Assembly: GCA_017469795.1 (NCBI GenBank)
Contig: JAFUFT010000013.1
Span: forward strand, 19,262 to 83,261
Reading direction: 5' to 3'
From: Oscillospiraceae bacterium
GTDB lineage: Bacteria > Bacillota > Clostridia > Oscillospirales > Oscillospiraceae
Length of the DNA stretch: 64,000 nt
The notes beneath the pieces are model-generated. The model did not search any database. It saw nothing but the letters and a program-made list of their open reading frames with translations, and was not told the DNA's origin. The translations under genes and the position numbers were made by a program. How positions within the stretch are numbered: the stretch's first letter is position 1; each line of letters begins with the position of its first letter. Shown piece by piece: positions 63,002-64,000 of this stretch.

Positions 63002-63533
63002 TCTCCACGGGGTGATGTAAGGGAGTATACATCCGGTACAAACCAATACCATCTGGTACACCGAAAACCGTTGGAAATCCTGCGTTTTTCGTTCCATTCC
63101 GTGCAAACTGGTGCAAAGGAATAATAGCCAGAGAAAGGCTGAAAAATGGCCATTTGTACGCAGTTTGTACGCAAAAATAGCTTTGGGCCCGGTCTACGCT
63201 CGGAGTCCGAAAGCAACGGAGCTGTTTCCCAAAAACCCTCCCGGTCGGGCAGATGACCTTCTTCCGGCCATTTTACCGCATTCTAATCAAGTACGATTCA
63301 GCAAATCGTACTTGACTATTTTCTCTTTTTGTACTGCCTAACAATATCAGCAGTAATGTGAGACTTTTCTTCTTTGGGAGCATGTAACACCCCCGCCGTT
63401 TCGGAGAAATCCGAAATCCCCGGAAGCCTTGAAAACACTGGTGTTTTGGCACTTTACAGTTTCCGCAAAAACTCCGAAAACCGCCGTTTGACCACATCTT
63501 TGACCACAACAACAGAAACCGAAAACTGAATAT
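63002..63533. other. Gene-poor stretch between the tRNA-Thr remnant and tRNA-Pro
   Basis: No convincing gene is seen. GGTACA, GTGCAAA and TTTGTACGCA are each repeated closely, as in recombinase binding regions. A minus-strand frame from about 63508 to 63325 is open except for one TAA and ends ...HITADIVRQYKKRK, possibly the tail of a decayed gene. A+T content is higher than in the flanking chromosome. Confidence 0.45.
63288..63314. repeat. Perfect 11-bp inverted repeat (hairpin)
   Basis: CAAGTACGATT and AATCGTACTTG flank CAGCA. TATTTTCTCTTTTT follows on the plus strand, so it could be a terminator or a recombinase/regulator site. Confidence 0.6.
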
Positions 63534-63609
63534 CCGGGTGTAGCTCAGATGGTAGAGCGCGTGGTTTGGGACCACGAGGCCGCTGGTTCGAAACCAGTCA
63601 CTCGGACCA
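63534..63609 (+). tRNA. tRNA-Pro (anticodon TGG)
   Basis: A complete 76-nt cloverleaf: acceptor CCGGGTG with CACTCGG (one G-T pair), D arm GCTC...GAGC, anticodon stem CGTGG/CCACG with loop TTTGGGA (TGG), T arm CTGG-TTCGAAA-CCAG, and an encoded CCA. It reads Pro codons CCA/CCG. Confidence 0.96.
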
Positions 63610-63610
63610 A

Positions 63611-63646
63611 AAATCCTCTGGGATCGATGATCTCAGAGGATTTTTT
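63611..63646 (+). terminator. Terminator after tRNA-Pro
   Basis: AAATCCTCTG and CAGAGGATTT pair, with an inner GATC/GATC step around GAT, and are followed by TTT. It begins 2 nt after the tRNA CCA. Confidence 0.9.
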
Positions 63647-63661
63647 GCTGTCTTTTACTGC

Positions 63662-63973
63662 TCATTCGCAATCCATGTTTTCGTTCATATCCGCATCCAG
63701 TAAAGATGGATTGGCAATCAAGCAGTCAATTTCGGCAACATGCTTTTTCCAAAGTGCTTTGTCAGTAGCACACATCTCGTCATATAAACAGTCTATGGTG
63801 TCATGAAGCATTTCACAATTCTCGGGATTATTGATTAAATCGACCAAATAACTATTAATGTAAGCGTCAAATATATCGTCGGTTAGCAATTGCTCTGAAA
63901 AGATGAGATAATGTTCCGGGAAATTCTGAGAAGTCTCAGGAATTCTTGGAACATCTCGTATTGGAGGGGTCAC
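63662..63973 (-). CDS. Hypothetical protein, A+T-richer than the chromosome
   Basis: A frame of 103 residues starts at GTG 63973 and is closed upstream by an in-frame stop at 63998. The product is acidic, with a helical C-terminal half (DTIDCLYDEMCATDKALWKKHVAEID) and no membrane segment. No ribosome site is visible, so the true start may be later or the gene may be a fragment. Its base composition is clearly lower in G+C than its neighbours, and it lies next to tRNA-Pro, both signs of transferred DNA. No family is recognised. Confidence 0.45.
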   Translation of the reverse strand: MTPPIRDVPRIPETSQNFPEHYLIFSEQLLTDDIFDAYINSYLVDLINNPENCEMLHDTIDCLYDEMCATDKALWKKHVAEIDCLIANPSLLDADMNENMDCE

Positions 63974-64000
63974 AGTGGATGCGTGGGAGGCAAAGCGTCA

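Noticed and set aside
63273..63575. 100-codon minus-strand frame next to tRNA-Pro
   Set aside because: No ribosome site or family, and it overlaps the tRNA gene. A neighbouring frame looks more like a decayed gene end.

Overview
The window reads as the chromosome of a G+C-rich anaerobic Clostridia member, probably an Oscillospiraceae-like gut bacterium. This is inferred from gene content, not from a marker gene. The Firmicutes set includes cdaA-cdaR, RNase Y, YmdB-like phosphoesterase, KtrAB-like potassium uptake, RibU behind an FMN riboswitch, an MsmX/UgpC-type ATPase, TrmFO, DUF4830 and a CIRCE (HrcA) operator. No oxygen-dependent enzyme was seen.

Layout. (1) 0.1-5.3 kb, minus strand: a six-gene accessory operon with three NTF2/SnoaL-fold proteins, an FAD-dependent reductase, a 65-residue protein and a fourth divergent NTF2-like protein. 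(2) 5.4-12.5 kb: rseC-like, cdaR-cdaA, prmA, a glycosidase-like protein, a histidine phosphatase and a PurF-like protein without a glutaminase site. (3) 12.8-14.9 kb: a lone Old-Yellow-Enzyme/Fe-S/FAD reductase under a strong promoter. (4) 15-43 kb: housekeeping genes, mostly on the minus strand: rSAM, rnc, plsX, trmFO, topA, dprA, trmH, ktrAB, lysS, greA, an S41 protease, a CdaR-type regulator, msmX-like, a pseudouridine synthase, FMN riboswitch-ribU, two MazG-like genes, rmuC, ymdB, rny and cysK. (5) 43.4-58.7 kb: a second accessory block. A peptide-type ABC importer, a cytoplasmic beta-helix protein, a second OYE-type reductase and three more NTF2-like proteins lie on the minus strand. A divergent LysR regulator and a third NTF2 trio lie on the plus strand. 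(6) 58.8-64 kb: small membrane and lipoprotein genes, a divergent TetR/lon pair with operator-like palindromes and a CIRCE box, a 153-bp tandem repeat carrying tRNA-Thr 3' ends, tRNA-Pro(TGG), and an A+T-richer orphan gene at the edge.

The most interesting content is the accessory system in regions 1, 3 and 5. Ten NTF2/SnoaL-like proteins share a core motif (V-I-E-V-A-D-D-G-x-T-A-[KR]-like), a WKIWH-like strand and a C-terminal P-x-P-Y-[ED]-T-like tail. They are encoded with two OYE-type reductases and one fumarate-reductase-type flavoprotein. Four of these proteins carry long Gly/Pro-rich inserts of the same flavour, although their folds differ. The trio at 2.9-5.3 kb is collinear with the trio at 56.4-58.7 kb, so an ancestral three-gene cassette was duplicated. 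NTF2-fold dehydratases/isomerases paired with OYE-type reductases recall the architecture of the bile-acid 7-dehydroxylation (bai) pathway. The CoA ligase, CoA transferase and short-chain dehydrogenase of that pathway are absent here, so I infer a reductive pathway for an unknown imported small molecule and do not assign bai names.

Limits: all calls come from reading the sequence and recalling family motifs. No database or structure search was run. Promoters and terminators are consensus-based predictions.
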